This document shows positions 5,905 through 6,978 of a stretch of DNA of 6,978 bases, piece by piece. Below the pieces are notes generated by a model, which was not told the origin of the DNA, did not search any database, and saw nothing but the letters and a program-made list of their open reading frames with translations. The DNA is from Boseongicola sp. SB0675_bin_26 (GTDB taxonomy: Bacteria > Pseudomonadota > Alphaproteobacteria > Rhodobacterales > Rhodobacteraceae): positions 1 through 6,978 of the forward strand of contig VYCX01000243.1 of the NCBI GenBank assembly GCA_009843725.1, given 5' to 3'. The position numbers were made by a program, and so were the translations under genes. Position 1 is the stretch's first letter. The number at the start of each line of letters is the position of its first letter.

Positions 5905-6978
5905 CTACGCTCCCAGTATGCCGGGCAAGTTCAATCCGTGCTCGCGCGCGCATTCCAGGGCCAGGTCGTAGCCCGCATCGGCGTGCCGCATTACACCTGT
6001 AGCGGGATCGTTCCAAAGGACATTTGAAATGCGGCGGTCGGCATCTTCCGTGCCGTCACAGCAAATGACCATGCCGGCATGCTGGCTGAAGCCCATGCCG
6101 ACTCCGCCGCCGTGATGCAGCGACACCCAGGTGGCGCCGCTTGCGACGTTCAGCATCGCGTTCAGCAAGGGCCAGTCGGACACGGCGTCCGACCCATCCT
6201 TCATTGCTTCGGTTTCGCGGTTTGGAGACGCAACCGAACCGCTGTCCAGGTGATCACGTCCGATGACGATCGCGGCCGACAGTTCGCCGGACCTTACCAT
6301 TTCGTTGAAGGCAAGTCCGAGCTTGTGCCGCTGGCCCAGGCCCACCCAGCAGATCCGTGCCGGCAGCCCCTGGAAGGAAATGCGCTCCCGGGCCATGTCG
6401 AGCCAGTTGTGCAGGTGCGGGTCCTCTATCAGCTCCTTCACCTTGGCATCGGTCCTGTAGATGTCCTCCGGATCGCCTGACAGCGCGCACCAGCGAAACG
6501 GGCCGACGCCCCGGCAGAAGAGCGGGCGAATGTAGGCAGGCACGAATCCGGGGAAGGCAAAGGCGTTTTCGAGGCCCTCTTCCCGGGCCACTTGCCGGAT
6601 GTTGTTGCCGTAGTCCAGTGTCGGCACGCCCCGGTTCCAGAAGTCCACCATCGCGGCGACATGCACCTTCATCGAGGCACGGGCGGCCCTCTCCACCGCT
6701 TTCGGGTCGCTTTCCTGCCTTTCACGCCAGTCCGCCACGCTCCACCCCTGCGGCAGGTAGCCGTGGATCGGATCGTGGGCGGAGGTCTGGTCGGTCACGA
6801 TGTCGGGTCGAACCCCGCGATTGGCCAATTCCGGGACCACGTCCGCCGCGTTGCCTATCAGCGCGACGGACTTTGCTTCGCCTGCGCCCGTCCAGCGTTC
6901 GATCATCTCCAGCGCCTCGTCGAGCGAATCGGTCTTCTCGTCGACATAGCGTGTGCGCAGGCGGAAATCCGCGCGGGT
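5905..6978 (-). CDS. hutU: urocanate hydratase (partial, N-terminus outside window)
   Basis: Urocanase converts urocanate to 4-imidazolone-5-propionate, the second step of histidine degradation, using tightly bound NAD+ in the cytoplasm. The 357 visible residues are the C-terminal part of a protein normally about 555 long; the reading frame stays open through the right edge ([11 protein letters not shown] at the edge), so the ATG at 6906 is internal. Strong landmarks: [38 protein letters not shown] with the cysteine that corresponds, as I recall, to Cys410 of the Pseudomonas enzyme, the family signature [47 protein letters not shown] and the closing [14 protein letters not shown]. Stop is TAG at 5905-5907. 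No frameshift or key residue loss is seen. It converges on lysR and is a separate transcription unit, probably the last gene of a hut cluster extending to the right. Confidence 0.97.
   Translation of the reverse strand, partial: TRADFRLRTRYVDEKTDSLDEALEMIERWTGAGEAKSVALIGNAADVVPELANRGVRPDIVTDQTSAHDPIHGYLPQGWSVADWRERQESDPKAVERAARASMKVHVAAMVDFWNRGVPTLDYGNNIRQVAREEGLENAFAFPGFVPAYIRPLFCRGVGPFRWCALSGDPEDIYRTDAKVKELIEDPHLHNWLDMARERISFQGLPARICWVGLGQRHKLGLAFNEMVRSGELSAAIVIGRDHLDSGSVASPNRETEAMKDGSDAVSDWPLLNAMLNVASGATWVSLHHGGGVGMGFSQHAGMVICCDGTEDADRRISNVLWNDPATGVMRHADAGYDLALECAREHGLNLPGILGA

Noticed and set aside
5905..6906. A complete 333-residue urocanase starting at 6906
   Set aside because: The frame stays open to the window edge and continues with urocanase sequence upstream, so the gene is partial only because the window ends.
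1..6978. CRISPR arrays, tRNA or rRNA genes, riboswitches
   Set aside because: No regularly spaced repeats and no cloverleaf or rRNA-like stretches were seen on either strand; intergenic space is too short and lacks recognisable RNA elements.

Overview
The window is GC-rich throughout and densely packed with genes. Gene content suggests a Rhodobacterales-type (Roseobacter-like) alphaproteobacterium: a DddP-like M24 protein, a MocD/MocE-like oxygenase and ferredoxin pair, a GcvA-like LysR regulator and a hutU gene. This assignment is inference from family resemblance, not from any marker gene.

Layout, left to right. (1) Positions 2-348 (+) hold the 3' end of an ISKra4-type transposase, apparently broken by a one-base frameshift near position 160. 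(2) Positions 349-475 hold only a weak GC-rich hairpin. (3) Positions 476-4739 (-) form a compact five-gene operon. In transcription order it encodes a class II aldolase/adducin-like protein, a membrane fatty-acid-desaturase-like di-iron oxygenase, a PanB-like TIM-barrel protein, a DddP-like M24 'pita-bread' metalloenzyme and a Rieske [2Fe-2S] ferredoxin. Junctions are 3 bp, 1 bp, a 4-bp ATGA overlap and 13 bp. (4) The 110-bp divergent gap contains a perfect 8+5+8 bp palindrome of the LysR type and a plausible sigma-70 promoter for the operon. (5) Positions 4850-5749 (+) encode the divergent GcvA-like LysR regulator. (6) Positions 5750-5904 separate convergent genes and show no gene. (7) From 5905 to the window end (-) lies the C-terminal two thirds of urocanate hydratase (hutU).

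The five-gene operon with its divergent regulator looks like a self-contained catabolic unit for a small organic substrate not identified here. A plausible reading is that the oxygenase and Rieske ferredoxin carry out a hydroxylation or demethylation, the M24 protein cleaves a C-S, C-N or C-O bond, and the PanB-like and class II aldolase-like proteins make or break C-C bonds. The order of steps and the substrate are inference. No ferredoxin reductase and no transporter lie in the window. hutU is in a separate transcription unit converging on lysR, and the IS remnant at the other edge suggests the operon sits in a region open to rearrangement.

The most interesting points are the altered active-site residues. 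The M24 protein keeps the DddP catalytic His/Tyr/Asp context but has Gly where DddP has a second metal-binding Asp. The PanB-like protein keeps the His and Glu of the PanB active site but appears to have lost two of three metal ligands. The regulator's palindrome is centred about 65 bp upstream of the predicted operon start, where LysR activators usually bind.
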